64,000 nt of DNA from the NCBI GenBank assembly GCA_036555725.1, contig DATBKU010000055.1, positions 6,561 through 70,560 on the forward strand. Reading direction: 5' to 3'. The notes beneath the pieces were generated by a model. The model saw nothing but the letters and a program-made list of their open reading frames with translations, searched no databases and was not told where the DNA came from. The translations under genes and the position numbers were made by a program. This document shows positions 51,794 to 59,532 of the stretch, in pieces; position 1 is the first letter of the stretch; each line of letters opens with the position of its first letter. This DNA comes from CALAED01 sp036555725. GTDB taxonomy: Bacteria > Actinomycetota > Actinomycetes > Streptosporangiales > Streptosporangiaceae.

Positions 51794-53023
51794 TTAGCTG
51801 GCGGAGCGGCTCTTGCCGGACGGGGCTTCGGCCGTGCCGTTGAGGAGGCGTTCGACCGGAAGGGTGGCGGCGCCGAGGGCGACCGCGTCGGGGCCGAGGC
51901 GGCACAGCTCGATCGAGGTCTCGGCGAACGGCTGGCGCAGCGAGTGCTGCTGGGCGGCCTCGCGGATCTCCGGCAGCAGGCGTTCACCGATGAGCAGGCC
52001 GGCCCAGCCGCCGAGGATGATCCGCTCCGGGTTGAACAGGTTGATCAGCCCGGCGATCCCGGCGCCCAGGTAGCGCACGGTATCGTCCAGGACCTGCACG
52101 GCCTGCAGTGCCGTCGTCGAGGCGTCGGGCGCCGTCCCCGCGTCGATCAGTGTGGCGAGCGCCGTCTCCTGGTCGTCGCCGGGCAGCGGCAGGCCGTACC
52201 GGTCGAGGACGGCCTCGGCGCCGACGTACGCCTCGAGACATCCGGACGAGCCGCACCGGCAGGTCCGGCCGCCGACCATGACGGTCGTGTGCCCCCACTC
52301 GCCGGCGCTGGAGGTGGCGCCGCGGTGCGTCGAGCCGTTGGTGATGATGCTCGCGCCAACGCCGGAGCCGATCAGGCCGATTACGGCGTTCTGGGCGCCC
52401 CGGCCGGCGCCGAACCACAGCTCGGCCTGCCCCATGGTCTTGGCACCGTTGTCTATGTAGAGCGGCAGGTCGGTGCCCGCGCGCAGCAGGCGTTCCAGCG
52501 GGACGGCATCCCAGCCGTACGTCTGCCCGTGGACGAGCACCTCCGCGCCCTGCTCGACCACGCCGGGCACGCCGATGCCGACGCCGAGGACGGACGAGGC
52601 GTCCACCTCGCCGTCGGCCAGCACCGTGGCGAGGCCGGCGAGAATGCCGTCGACGACTTGTTCCACGCCGTGTTCGTGCGGGTTCAGCGGATAGTCGGCC
52701 TTGGCGCGCACGGTCATCATCAGATCGAACAGCTCGACGCGGATGCGCGTCTCGCCCACGTCGACGCCGATGACGTAGCCGTGGTCGGGGTTCATCCGGA
52801 GCAGCACCCGCGGTCGCCCGCCGTCGGAGTCGACCGAGCCGGCCTCGATGACGACGCCCTCACTGATGAGCTCACGGGTCACGTTGCTCACCGAAGCCGG
52901 GCTGAGCCCGGTTGCCTGGCTGAGATCTTGGCGGCTCAGCGGCTGGTTGAAGTAGAGCGACCACAGCAGCACCGACCGGTTGTCCCGCCGCAGGTCCCGG
53001 ACGGTGCCCCGTCTCCGCTCCAT
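51794..53023 (-). CDS. ROK-family transcriptional repressor
   Basis: A 409-residue repressor. N-terminal winged helix (about 12-62: DNRSVLLWSLYFNQPLSRQD, LSQATGLSPASVSNVTRELI). The sugar-binding actin-like fold begins at YVIGVDVGETRIRVELFD, and the ROK zinc motif is CRCGSSGC with GEWGHTTV before it. Such proteins (XylR/NagC/CebR-unrelated) release DNA on binding a sugar. The ATG at 53023 follows GGAAGGTGGGG. It is directly upstream of the importer genes on the same strand and divergent from the beta-helix hydrolase, the expected place for the local repressor of glucan use. Confidence 0.92.
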   Translation of the reverse strand: MERRRGTVRDLRRDNRSVLLWSLYFNQPLSRQDLSQATGLSPASVSNVTRELISEGVVIEAGSVDSDGGRPRVLLRMNPDHGYVIGVDVGETRIRVELFDLMMTVRAKADYPLNPHEHGVEQVVDGILAGLATVLADGEVDASSVLGVGIGVPGVVEQGAEVLVHGQTYGWDAVPLERLLRAGTDLPLYIDNGAKTMGQAELWFGAGRGAQNAVIGLIGSGVGASIITNGSTHRGATSSAGEWGHTTVMVGGRTCRCGSSGCLEAYVGAEAVLDRYGLPLPGDDQETALATLIDAGTAPDASTTALQAVQVLDDTVRYLGAGIAGLINLFNPERIILGGWAGLLIGERLLPEIREAAQQHSLRQPFAETSIELCRLGPDAVALGAATLPVERLLNGTAEAPSGKSRSAS

Positions 53024-53045
53024 GCTTGCCACCCCACCTTCCACT

Positions 53046-53136
53046 TGCTTCAGATCTTATTACAAGCACGACATGAGCCTACGGCGGGCCTCGCGAACCT
53101 CTTGACGGCGCGAATTTTACGTGAGTTAAATCACGT
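53046..53136. promoter_or_regulatory. Divergent control region of the glucan locus
   Basis: Near the ROK start lies TGCTT-N13-AAGCA (53046-53068). Nearer the hydrolase is a perfect inverted repeat ACGTGA-N6-TCACGT (53119-53136), whose centre contains TTAAATCA (53126-53133), the same core as the repeats before the binding-protein gene. The segment is AT-rich relative to its surroundings, as promoters here are. Confidence 0.55.
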
Positions 53137-53198
53137 CATGAAATAAGGCGTGTCGCAAGGGGAACGGCGCGCCGCCCCGCCTTGTGAAGGAGATGCTT

Positions 53199-55397
53199 AT
53201 GCATCCCGCCCCACTCTCCGGTCCCCTCGATCGCTCCGTACGGACCGTACGGGGCGGCGCGTTGGCCCTGCTCACCGCTCTGCTTTTGGTGCTGAGCCTC
53301 GTCGTACCCGGCGGCATGCCCCGGGCGGCGGCGGCCTGCAACACCACCAATGCGGCGCAGGGCCGCCCGGCGACCGCGTCCTCCACCGAGAACGGTGGCA
53401 CGCCGGCCACCGCCGCGGTGGATGGAAACAGCGGAACCCGCTGGTCCAGCGCGTTCAGCGACCCGCAATGGCTCCAGGTCGACCTCGGCTCCAGCCAGTC
53501 CGTCTGCCAGGTCGTGCTGCAATGGGAGGCCGCGTACGGACGGGCCTTCCAGATCCAGACCTCCGACAACGCGAGCTCCTGGACGACCATTTACTCCACG
53601 ACAACAGGAACCGGCGGCACCCAGACCCTCAACATCACCGGCACCGGCCGGTACGTCCGGATGTACGGCACGGCCCGCGCCACGCAGTACGGATACTCGC
53701 TGTGGGAGTTCGCCGTCCACACCGGCACCACAACGACACAGCCGCCGCCCGGCGGGGGAGACCTCGGGTCGAACGTCATCGTCTTCGACCCGTCCATGTC
53801 CGGCTCCAGCATCCAGAGCCGGCTGAATTCGGTCTTCAGCCAGCAGGAGTCGAACCAGTTCGGCACCCAGCGGTACGCCCTGCTGTTCAAGCCGGGCAGC
53901 TACAACGTCAACGCCAACATCGGCTTCTACACCTCGATCGCCGGCCTGGGCCGCAACCCCGACGACGTCACCATCAACGGCGGCGTGACCGTCGACGCCG
54001 GCTGGTTCGGCGGGAACGCCACGCAGAACTTCTGGCGGTCGGCCGAGAACCTCTCGATCACCCCGTCCGGCGGCTTCGACCGCTGGGCGGTCTCGCAAGC
54101 GGCGCCGTTCCGGCGCATCCACGTGCGAGGTGACCTGAACCTCGCACCCACCGGGTACGGCTGGGCCAGTGGCGGCTACATCGCCGATTCCAAGATCGAC
54201 GGTACGGCCCAGCCGTACTCCCAGCAGCAGTGGCTGACCCGCGACAGCCAGCTCGGCGGCTGGCTCAACGGCGTGTGGAACATGACGTTCTCCGGCGTGG
54301 TCGGCGCGCCCGCGCAGAGCTTCCCGAACCCGCCGTACACGACGCTCAACAACAGTCCGGTGACGCGCGAGAAGCCGTACCTGTACGTCGACTCGGGCGG
54401 TGCGTACAACGTGTTCGTGCCGTCGCTGCGGACCAACTCGCGCGGTACGACCTGGTCGGGCGGCTCGACTCCGGGCTCGTCGATTCCGTTGTCGCAGTTC
54501 TACGTGGCCAAGCCGGGGGACTCGGCGGCCACCATCAACGCCGCGCTGAGCGGCGGCCTGAACCTGCTGTTCACGCCCGGTATCTACCACCTCAACCAGA
54601 CGATCAACGTGACCCGGGCCAACACCGTGGTGCTCGGCCTCGGCTACCCGACCCTGATCCCCGACAACGGCGTGACGCCCATGACGGTCGCCGACGTCGA
54701 CGGAGTCAAGCTGGCCGGGTTGCTGTTCGACGCCGGTACGGTCAACTCCCCGGTGCTGCTCCAGGTCGGGCCGAACGGCGCGGCCGCGAGCCACTCCGGC
54801 AACCCGTCGTCCATCCAGGACGTCTTCTTCCGGATCGGCGGCGCCGGCGCCGGCAAGGCGACCACCAGCCTTGTGGTCAACAGCAACAACACGATCATCG
54901 ACCACATCTGGGCCTGGCGGGCCGACCACGGCAGTGGCGTCGGCTGGACGACGAACACCGCCGACACCGGCCTCGTCGTCAACGGCGCCAACGTCATGGC
55001 GTACGGCCTGTTCGTCGAGCACTACCAGAAGTACGAGGTGATCTGGAACGGCAACGGCGGCCGTACGGTCTTCCTGCAGAACGAGATGCCGTACGACCCA
55101 CCCAGCCAGTCCGCGTGGCGCGGCGACTCCTCCGACGGCTACGCCGCGTACAAGGTGGCCAACTCCGTCACCAGCCACGAAGCCTGGGGGCTGGGCAGCT
55201 ACTGCTACTTCAACGTCAACCCGTCGATCGTGGCCGCGCGCGGCTTCGAGGTGCCGAACAACTCAGGCGTACGATTCCACGACCTGCTCACCGTGTCATT
55301 GGGCGGCAACGGCACGATCACCCACGTCATCAACAACACCGGCGGCCCCGCCCAGGGCACCGCCACGGTGCCGAGCAACCTGGTCAGCTATCCCTGA
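53199..55397 (+). CDS. Secreted beta-helix polysaccharide hydrolase with discoidin module (GH55/GH87-like)
   Basis: A 732-residue exported protein. Signal peptide 1-46 (LLTALLLVLSLVVPGGMPRA), discoidin module 47-174 (with an extra Cys pair, 47 and 103, not in the other copies), a Pro/Gly linker, then a right-handed parallel beta-helix of about 540 residues: IVFDPSMSGSSIQSRLNSVF, YALLFKPGSYNVNANIGFYT, NLLFTPGIYHLNQTINVTRA, DVDGVKLAGLLFDAGTVNSP and IDHIWAWRADHGSGVGWTTN. The fold resembles GH55 exo-beta-1,3-glucanases and GH87 alpha-1,3-glucanases; I cannot decide between them. The ATG at 53199 follows AAGGAG; the GTG at 53184 overlaps that site. It is divergent from ROK and ends at a strong terminator. 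Confidence 0.75.
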   Translation: MHPAPLSGPLDRSVRTVRGGALALLTALLLVLSLVVPGGMPRAAAACNTTNAAQGRPATASSTENGGTPATAAVDGNSGTRWSSAFSDPQWLQVDLGSSQSVCQVVLQWEAAYGRAFQIQTSDNASSWTTIYSTTTGTGGTQTLNITGTGRYVRMYGTARATQYGYSLWEFAVHTGTTTTQPPPGGGDLGSNVIVFDPSMSGSSIQSRLNSVFSQQESNQFGTQRYALLFKPGSYNVNANIGFYTSIAGLGRNPDDVTINGGVTVDAGWFGGNATQNFWRSAENLSITPSGGFDRWAVSQAAPFRRIHVRGDLNLAPTGYGWASGGYIADSKIDGTAQPYSQQQWLTRDSQLGGWLNGVWNMTFSGVVGAPAQSFPNPPYTTLNNSPVTREKPYLYVDSGGAYNVFVPSLRTNSRGTTWSGGSTPGSSIPLSQFYVAKPGDSAATINAALSGGLNLLFTPGIYHLNQTINVTRANTVVLGLGYPTLIPDNGVTPMTVADVDGVKLAGLLFDAGTVNSPVLLQVGPNGAAASHSGNPSSIQDVFFRIGGAGAGKATTSLVVNSNNTIIDHIWAWRADHGSGVGWTTNTADTGLVVNGANVMAYGLFVEHYQKYEVIWNGNGGRTVFLQNEMPYDPPSQSAWRGDSSDGYAAYKVANSVTSHEAWGLGSYCYFNVNPSIVAARGFEVPNNSGVRFHDLLTVSLGGNGTITHVINNTGGPAQGTATVPSNLVSYP
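53337..53720 (+). repeat. Discoidin module, copy C (in beta-helix hydrolase)
   Basis: Codes for residues 47-174. From AVDGN to SLWEF it differs from copy B at only a handful of residues. It is inverted relative to copies A and B, so recombination between C and A or B would invert most of the locus. Confidence 0.85.
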
Positions 55398-55429
55398 TCC
55401 TGGCCACGACCTGATACCTGCCCTGGAAA

Positions 55430-55463
55430 GGCCTGCGCGGCGGGCGGCCCCGCCGCGCAGGCC
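55430..55463. terminator. Bidirectional terminator hairpin
   Basis: A perfect 15-bp GC stem, ggcctgcgcggcggg (55430-55444) with cccgccgcgcaggcc (55449-55463), 4-base loop, then a T-rich gtcttggtta. It lies between the convergent stops of the beta-helix hydrolase and the next gene. Confidence 0.88.
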
Positions 55464-55470
55464 GTCTTGG

Positions 55471-56034
55471 TTATTCCTCGGACTCCAGGATCTCCATGCG
55501 CTGGGACATGGCCGCGAACAGGGGATCGTCCTCGTCCGGCACGGAGGTGCCGCAACCGAGGGCGAACCGTACCTCGCCGTTGATGACGAAATACTCCCGT
55601 ACGGCCCAGGTGCGGCCGACGTCGTGCTTGGCGCATTCCAGCCGGGCGCCTGGCCGGCCGGCGACCTGGGTCTCGCTGATGTGAAAGTCGCCGAACCCGA
55701 CGCTCTCCAGCGAGAACTGCACCCGCTCGGCGACCTCGAGAGCCTGCAGGCCTGGGTGTGGCAGCCCGCGAAAGACGATGACGCTGTGCCGTCGATCGGC
55801 GGGATCGACGAAGCGAGCCGTCTCCCACGGGCTGTTCTTCAGGTTCGGGGGGCGTTCCTGCCACCCTTCCGGCACCTGTACGGCGTAGCCGAAGTCAGAC
55901 TTCTCGATGCGTTGCCACCGCATGGCATGCTCCTCAGCATCGCGTCGAAGGTGGCTGAGGGCAGCGGTGTACGACTCGCCGGTACGGCGGGCGCGTTCTC
56001 GGACGCGGCGCTTGAAATGCTTGTTCGCTGTCAT
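55471..56034 (-). CDS. Hypothetical protein with basic N-terminal motif and PsbP/DUF1795-like domain
   Basis: A 187-residue cytosolic protein. The first 35 residues are strongly basic (HFKRRVRERARRTGESYTAA), a short motif often seen fused to unrelated actinomycete domains. The remainder (FGYAVQVPEGWQERPPNLKN, SVIVFRGLPHPGLQALEVAE, WAVREYFVINGEVRFALGCG) looks like a small alpha/beta sandwich of the PsbP/DUF1795 type. The ATG at 56034 is chosen because the longer frame to 56178 is low-complexity. The function is not recognised. Confidence 0.6.
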   Translation of the reverse strand: MTANKHFKRRVRERARRTGESYTAALSHLRRDAEEHAMRWQRIEKSDFGYAVQVPEGWQERPPNLKNSPWETARFVDPADRRHSVIVFRGLPHPGLQALEVAERVQFSLESVGFGDFHISETQVAGRPGARLECAKHDVGRTWAVREYFVINGEVRFALGCGTSVPDEDDPLFAAMSQRMEILESEE

Positions 56035-56226
56035 CAGGCCACTCGACACCACAAGGCTCGACCCCCGGCGAGGAGCCCGTGACGGGCGGATGACCAGCGA
56101 TCCGAGGAAGCCAGTCCCCTTTGCCTCCGCCGAGCGGCCCTGCCGGGGAGGACCGAAGGAGGTTGGGCGATGGATCAACGCCTGACATGAGGGTAAGCCA
56201 CCCGACCCCTCCCGGTCGAGATCGGG

Positions 56227-57339
56227 CTACAGCTTGCCGGTCGGCCCCGGCGCCGTGGCGCCACCGCAGAACGCGACCTCGGCGATGCCGATCAGCGTTT
56301 GGGTCTGGCTGGTCGGGTCGTTGTCCGCCGTGTTGAGGGAGACGGTCACGCGGCGGTGGGCGTCGCGGGTGGCGAACGCGAGGCAGACGTAGCCGTGGAT
56401 GCCGCCGCCGTCGCCGTAGACGGGCCGGCCGCCGCACCCTGGGAGGGGCAGCTCCAAGATCCCGAGGCCCCAGCCGGCGACGCCGAGGAGGGGCCCTTTG
56501 TCCGAGGGCTCCAGCATCTGCTCCAGCAGTGTCGCGGGGAGCAGTTCGCCGCCGAGCAGCGCGCCGAGGAAGGCGTTCAGGTCGCGCGCGGTTGAGGTCA
56601 TCGAGCCGGCGGCGTCCGTGACCGACATCGGGTAGTCGGTGATGTCCACCAGCTCGCGCCGACCTCGGCTGATCAAGGTGAGATATCCGCGCGCGTGCGG
56701 CACCGGCAGGGTGAGGTCGTCGCCGGGAGCGTAGGTCGAGGTCAGCTCGAGGGGTCGTGCGATGCGCCGGTGCACCTCCGTGCCCCACCAATGTCCGGTC
56801 ACCGCCCGGACGAGCATGCCCAGCAGTACGTAGTTGGTGTTGGAGTAGCCCAGCGCGGTCCCCGGCTCGAACGCCCGCGGGTGGGCCGTGGCCAGCGCCA
56901 CGAGCTGCTCGGGGGCCCAGGTGCGGGTCCGGTTGGCCAAGATCCGGTCTGGGCCGGACAGCACCTCGGGGAGGTAGTTGGGCACCCCGCTGGTGTGTTG
57001 CAGCAGGTCGCGTACGGCGATCGGGGGATAGCCGGACGGCAGGACGCCTGGCAGGTGCCGCTGCACCGAGTCGTCCAGTCCGATCGCGCCGTCACCGACG
57101 AGTTGAAGCACCACGGTGGCCACGAACGTCTTGGTGATGCTGCCGATGCGGAAGGCGCCGCCGGCAGCGACCGGCACGCGACGACCGGCCTGGGCGGAGC
57201 CCGCGGTGGCGATCCACGTGCCGCTGTGGTGGTCGTCCACCCTGATCAGCGCACCGACGACCGCGTCGCCGATCGCCGCCTCGAGCGCGCGCTGGACACC
57301 GGTGGTGTCCAGCGGCGCCAGGACGGTCGCTCGCGTCAT
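56227..57339 (-). CDS. Serine hydrolase of the class C beta-lactamase/D-Ala carboxypeptidase fold
   Basis: A 370-residue protein. The active-site triad motifs are SxxK in GSITKTFVAT (near residue 66), YxN in GYSNTNYVLLG (near 163) and a HxG-like GGGIHGYV near the end. Family members cleave or esterify D-peptides, lactams or esters. No signal peptide is visible, so it may act in the cytosol or be exported by another route. Its ATG overlaps the stop of the upstream membrane-protein gene as ATGA, so translation is coupled. The operon is divergent from a TetR gene that probably controls it. Confidence 0.85.
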   Translation of the reverse strand: MTRATVLAPLDTTGVQRALEAAIGDAVVGALIRVDDHHSGTWIATAGSAQAGRRVPVAAGGAFRIGSITKTFVATVVLQLVGDGAIGLDDSVQRHLPGVLPSGYPPIAVRDLLQHTSGVPNYLPEVLSGPDRILANRTRTWAPEQLVALATAHPRAFEPGTALGYSNTNYVLLGMLVRAVTGHWWGTEVHRRIARPLELTSTYAPGDDLTLPVPHARGYLTLISRGRRELVDITDYPMSVTDAAGSMTSTARDLNAFLGALLGGELLPATLLEQMLEPSDKGPLLGVAGWGLGILELPLPGCGGRPVYGDGGGIHGYVCLAFATRDAHRRVTVSLNTADNDPTSQTQTLIGIAEVAFCGGATAPGPTGKL

Positions 57340-57824
57340 GACTCGCGCCTGATCCACAGCAGGACGACTGCGACGAGGCCGGCGAGGCTGGGCAGGAGCC
57401 CGGCGAGCCCGATCTGGATGGGCAGGATCGTCTGGCCGTACTCGGTGACGGTCAGGTCGGCAAGGGCGACGACGCCGGCGACGAGGAAGAGCACGGTGGC
57501 GACCAGGCGTGCCCAGCGCTTCTGCCTGCGGACCGCCCACAGCATCCACAGCCAGCCCACGACGCCGAGCCCGCCGAGCGTGAACAGGTAGGCCGCGACG
57601 GCGCCCGCCTCCGGCGGGTTCGTGACGTACCCCGCGTAAACGTCGCGCAGGTGCTGAGCGAGCACGCCGGTGGATGCCAGGTCGTAGACCAGGGCCAGCA
57701 TGGCCAGGACGGTCAGCACCAGCCCCGTGTACATGGCCACCATGGCGTGCCGTGCGGACCGCGGCAGAGGGTGCTCAACGACTGGAGGTCCGTCCCTCCG
57801 GTCAAGGGTGGTCAGCGGTCTCAT
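57336..57824 (-). CDS. Four-helix membrane protein of unknown function
   Basis: A 162-residue integral membrane protein: four hydrophobic helices (MVAMYTGLVLTVLAMLALVY; AAYLFTLGGLGVVGWLWMLW; LVATVLFLVAGVVALADLTV; LAGLLPSLAGLVAVVLLWI) with basic loops between helices 2 and 3. No enzyme motif is seen. The ATG at 57824 follows GAGGAG. It is translated together with the serine hydrolase (4-base overlap) and may anchor or assist it; that is inference. Divergent from a TetR gene. Confidence 0.7.
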   Translation of the reverse strand: MRPLTTLDRRDGPPVVEHPLPRSARHAMVAMYTGLVLTVLAMLALVYDLASTGVLAQHLRDVYAGYVTNPPEAGAVAAYLFTLGGLGVVGWLWMLWAVRRQKRWARLVATVLFLVAGVVALADLTVTEYGQTILPIQIGLAGLLPSLAGLVAVVLLWIRRES

Positions 57825-57896
57825 GGCGCACACTCCTCTCGTCCTCCAGAGGGCTGATAGGGTCCTTGGAGGAACTTCAGATATAGAACTCTAAAC

Positions 57897-57915
57897 TTGA
57901 GACATCATATCTCAA
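57897..57915. promoter_or_regulatory. Operator candidate for the TetR gene at 57.9 kb
   Basis: Perfect inverted repeat TTGAGA-N7-TCTCAA in the AT-rich divergent gap, 19 bases before the TetR start and about 70 before the membrane-protein start. Confidence 0.6.
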
Positions 57916-57934
57916 AGATGCGCGGAGCGCCAAT

Positions 57935-58795
57935 ATGAGCGACGAGCGAGCACCCACAGGCCTGGCCCGGCGGCGGCGCCGGCTGACCGACCAGGAGACC
58001 GAGCGCCGCATGCTCGACGCCGCTGTCGACATGGTCAACCAGACCGGGCTGACCGTGAGCCTGGAGCACATCAGCCTCGAAGAGGTGATCCGCGCCGCCG
58101 AGGTGGCCCGCAGCGCCGCCTACCGCCGCTGGCCCTACAAGGACCTGTTCTTCAGCGACCTGCTCAAGGAGCTGGCCAGGGGCGCCACGCCGGCCATCGC
58201 CCAGGCCAACCCCGAGGCGGCCGCGGCCACCAGGCGCGTCCTTTTGGAGCACCTGGACTGGCTCCGCCAGCCCCGCCTTCGCACGGCGCTCATAGCCGAG
58301 GTGTTCCGTCGGCAGGCGCTGACCGAGCTGGAGACCTTCCGCGGCTCGGTCGAGTGGCGCACCTACATCGCCCTGCACGCCACCGTCCTCGGCCTCCCCC
58401 ACGGCGAGCTGCGCGAGCAGGTGCAGGCGTCCCTGACCGAATCCGAGCGCGAACTGAACACCGGCCTCGCCGGCTTCTTCGAGCAGATCGGCACTCTGGT
58501 CGGCTGCCGGCTACGGCCCGGCATGGGCTCCTTCGAGGACGTCGCCAGGCTGACCACCGCCGCCATCCGCGGGATGGTCGTCATGGCCCCCGCCAACCCC
58601 GCGCTGTCCACCCACACTGTCCACGCCAACCCCTTCGGCGCCCCCGCGGCGGCCGACTGGTCCCAGCCGGCCCTGGCCCTGGCCAGCATTGTCACCGCAT
58701 ACCTCGAGCCCGACCCCACGGTCGAATTCGACCAGGCCCGCATCGCCACCACCCGCGAGGCCCTCACCAACGCGGCCACCGACCTTCCTTACTAA
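57935..58795 (+). CDS. TetR-family transcriptional regulator
   Basis: A 286-residue regulator, longer than usual. The HTH region is about 18-65 (LTDQETERRMLDAAVDMVNQ, EEVIRAAEVARSAAYRRWPY). The C-terminal ligand region is extended (about 200 residues), with AAIRGMVVMAPANPAL near its end. It is divergent from the membrane-protein/serine-hydrolase operon with a palindrome between, so that operon is the likely target. The ligand is unknown. Confidence 0.82.
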   Translation: MSDERAPTGLARRRRRLTDQETERRMLDAAVDMVNQTGLTVSLEHISLEEVIRAAEVARSAAYRRWPYKDLFFSDLLKELARGATPAIAQANPEAAAATRRVLLEHLDWLRQPRLRTALIAEVFRRQALTELETFRGSVEWRTYIALHATVLGLPHGELREQVQASLTESERELNTGLAGFFEQIGTLVGCRLRPGMGSFEDVARLTTAAIRGMVVMAPANPALSTHTVHANPFGAPAAADWSQPALALASIVTAYLEPDPTVEFDQARIATTREALTNAATDLPY

Positions 58796-58824
58796 CCGGC
58801 CCCGCCGCCTCGGACGGCTCTGGG

Positions 58825-59430
58825 TCAGATGCGGTACACACCGGCGCGCGCCGCGGCCGTGGCGGCACGAGCGGCGCGGTCGGCGGCCGCCTCGTCGAGC
58901 GGGTCGCCGCTGGCCAGCAGGCGGTAGTACAGCGGGGCGGAGACGGCGCGGATCACTTCGCGCGGATCGGTGCTTTCGGGGATCTCGCCGCGGTCGATGG
59001 CCTGTTGTACGCAGGGTGCCCATTCGGTGATGCGGGCATCGTAGAAGCCGTGCAGGGCCTCGGCCGTACGCGGGTCGCAGCTGGCCGCCGCGATTACCGC
59101 CTTGAACAGCGCGCCCTGCCGAGGGTCGGTCAGGGTGCGCCGGACGAGGTCGGCGTTGGCCTTCAGGTCACCGAGCAGGGAGCCCGTTTCGGTACGGGGG
59201 AGGGACGTCGCGGCCATGTCCCGCAGCAAGTCGGCCACCAGCGCGGTCACCGTACCCCAGCGGCGGTAGACGGTGGTCTTGCCGACGTCGGCGCGACGGG
59301 CGACGTCGCCGAGGTCGAGGTTGTCGAAGCCGCGCTCGACCAGGGCATCACCGGCCGCGCGGAGCACCGCCGTACGTACCCGCGCCGTACGCCCTCCAGG
59401 CCGTACCGTCCCCGGGCCTTCGGCGGTCAT
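58825..59430 (-). CDS. TetR-family repressor of the aldo/keto reductase gene
   Basis: A 201-residue regulator: RTAVLRAAGDALVERGFDNL, LGDVARRADVGKTTVYRRWG and VTALVADLLRDM form the HTH (about 18-65), and the ligand domain ends ARAATAAARAGVYRI. The start at 59430 is 102 bases from the divergent aldo/keto reductase start; CCATTAA repeats lie between. This geometry strongly suggests control of the reductase. The ligand is probably a carbonyl compound, by inference only. Confidence 0.85.
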   Translation of the reverse strand: MTAEGPGTVRPGGRTARVRTAVLRAAGDALVERGFDNLDLGDVARRADVGKTTVYRRWGTVTALVADLLRDMAATSLPRTETGSLLGDLKANADLVRRTLTDPRQGALFKAVIAAASCDPRTAEALHGFYDARITEWAPCVQQAIDRGEIPESTDPREVIRAVSAPLYYRLLASGDPLDEAAADRAARAATAAARAGVYRI

Positions 59431-59445
59431 AACGGGTCTCCAGTT

Positions 59446-59513
59446 CCATTAATGGCTCTGCTTGTGTTACGGTCGAGGATGTCATCTTAACGGAACCGCA
59501 GCACCATTAACCG
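59446..59513. promoter_or_regulatory. CCATTAA repeats in the TetR/reductase divergent promoter
   Basis: The perfect palindrome CCATTAATGG (59446-59455) and a half-matching CCATTAACCG (59504-59513), with TTAACGG at 59487-59493 between them. These are likely binding half-sites for the TetR protein. Confidence 0.5.
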
Positions 59514-59532
59514 TCCTAGGAGGACTGGCGTC

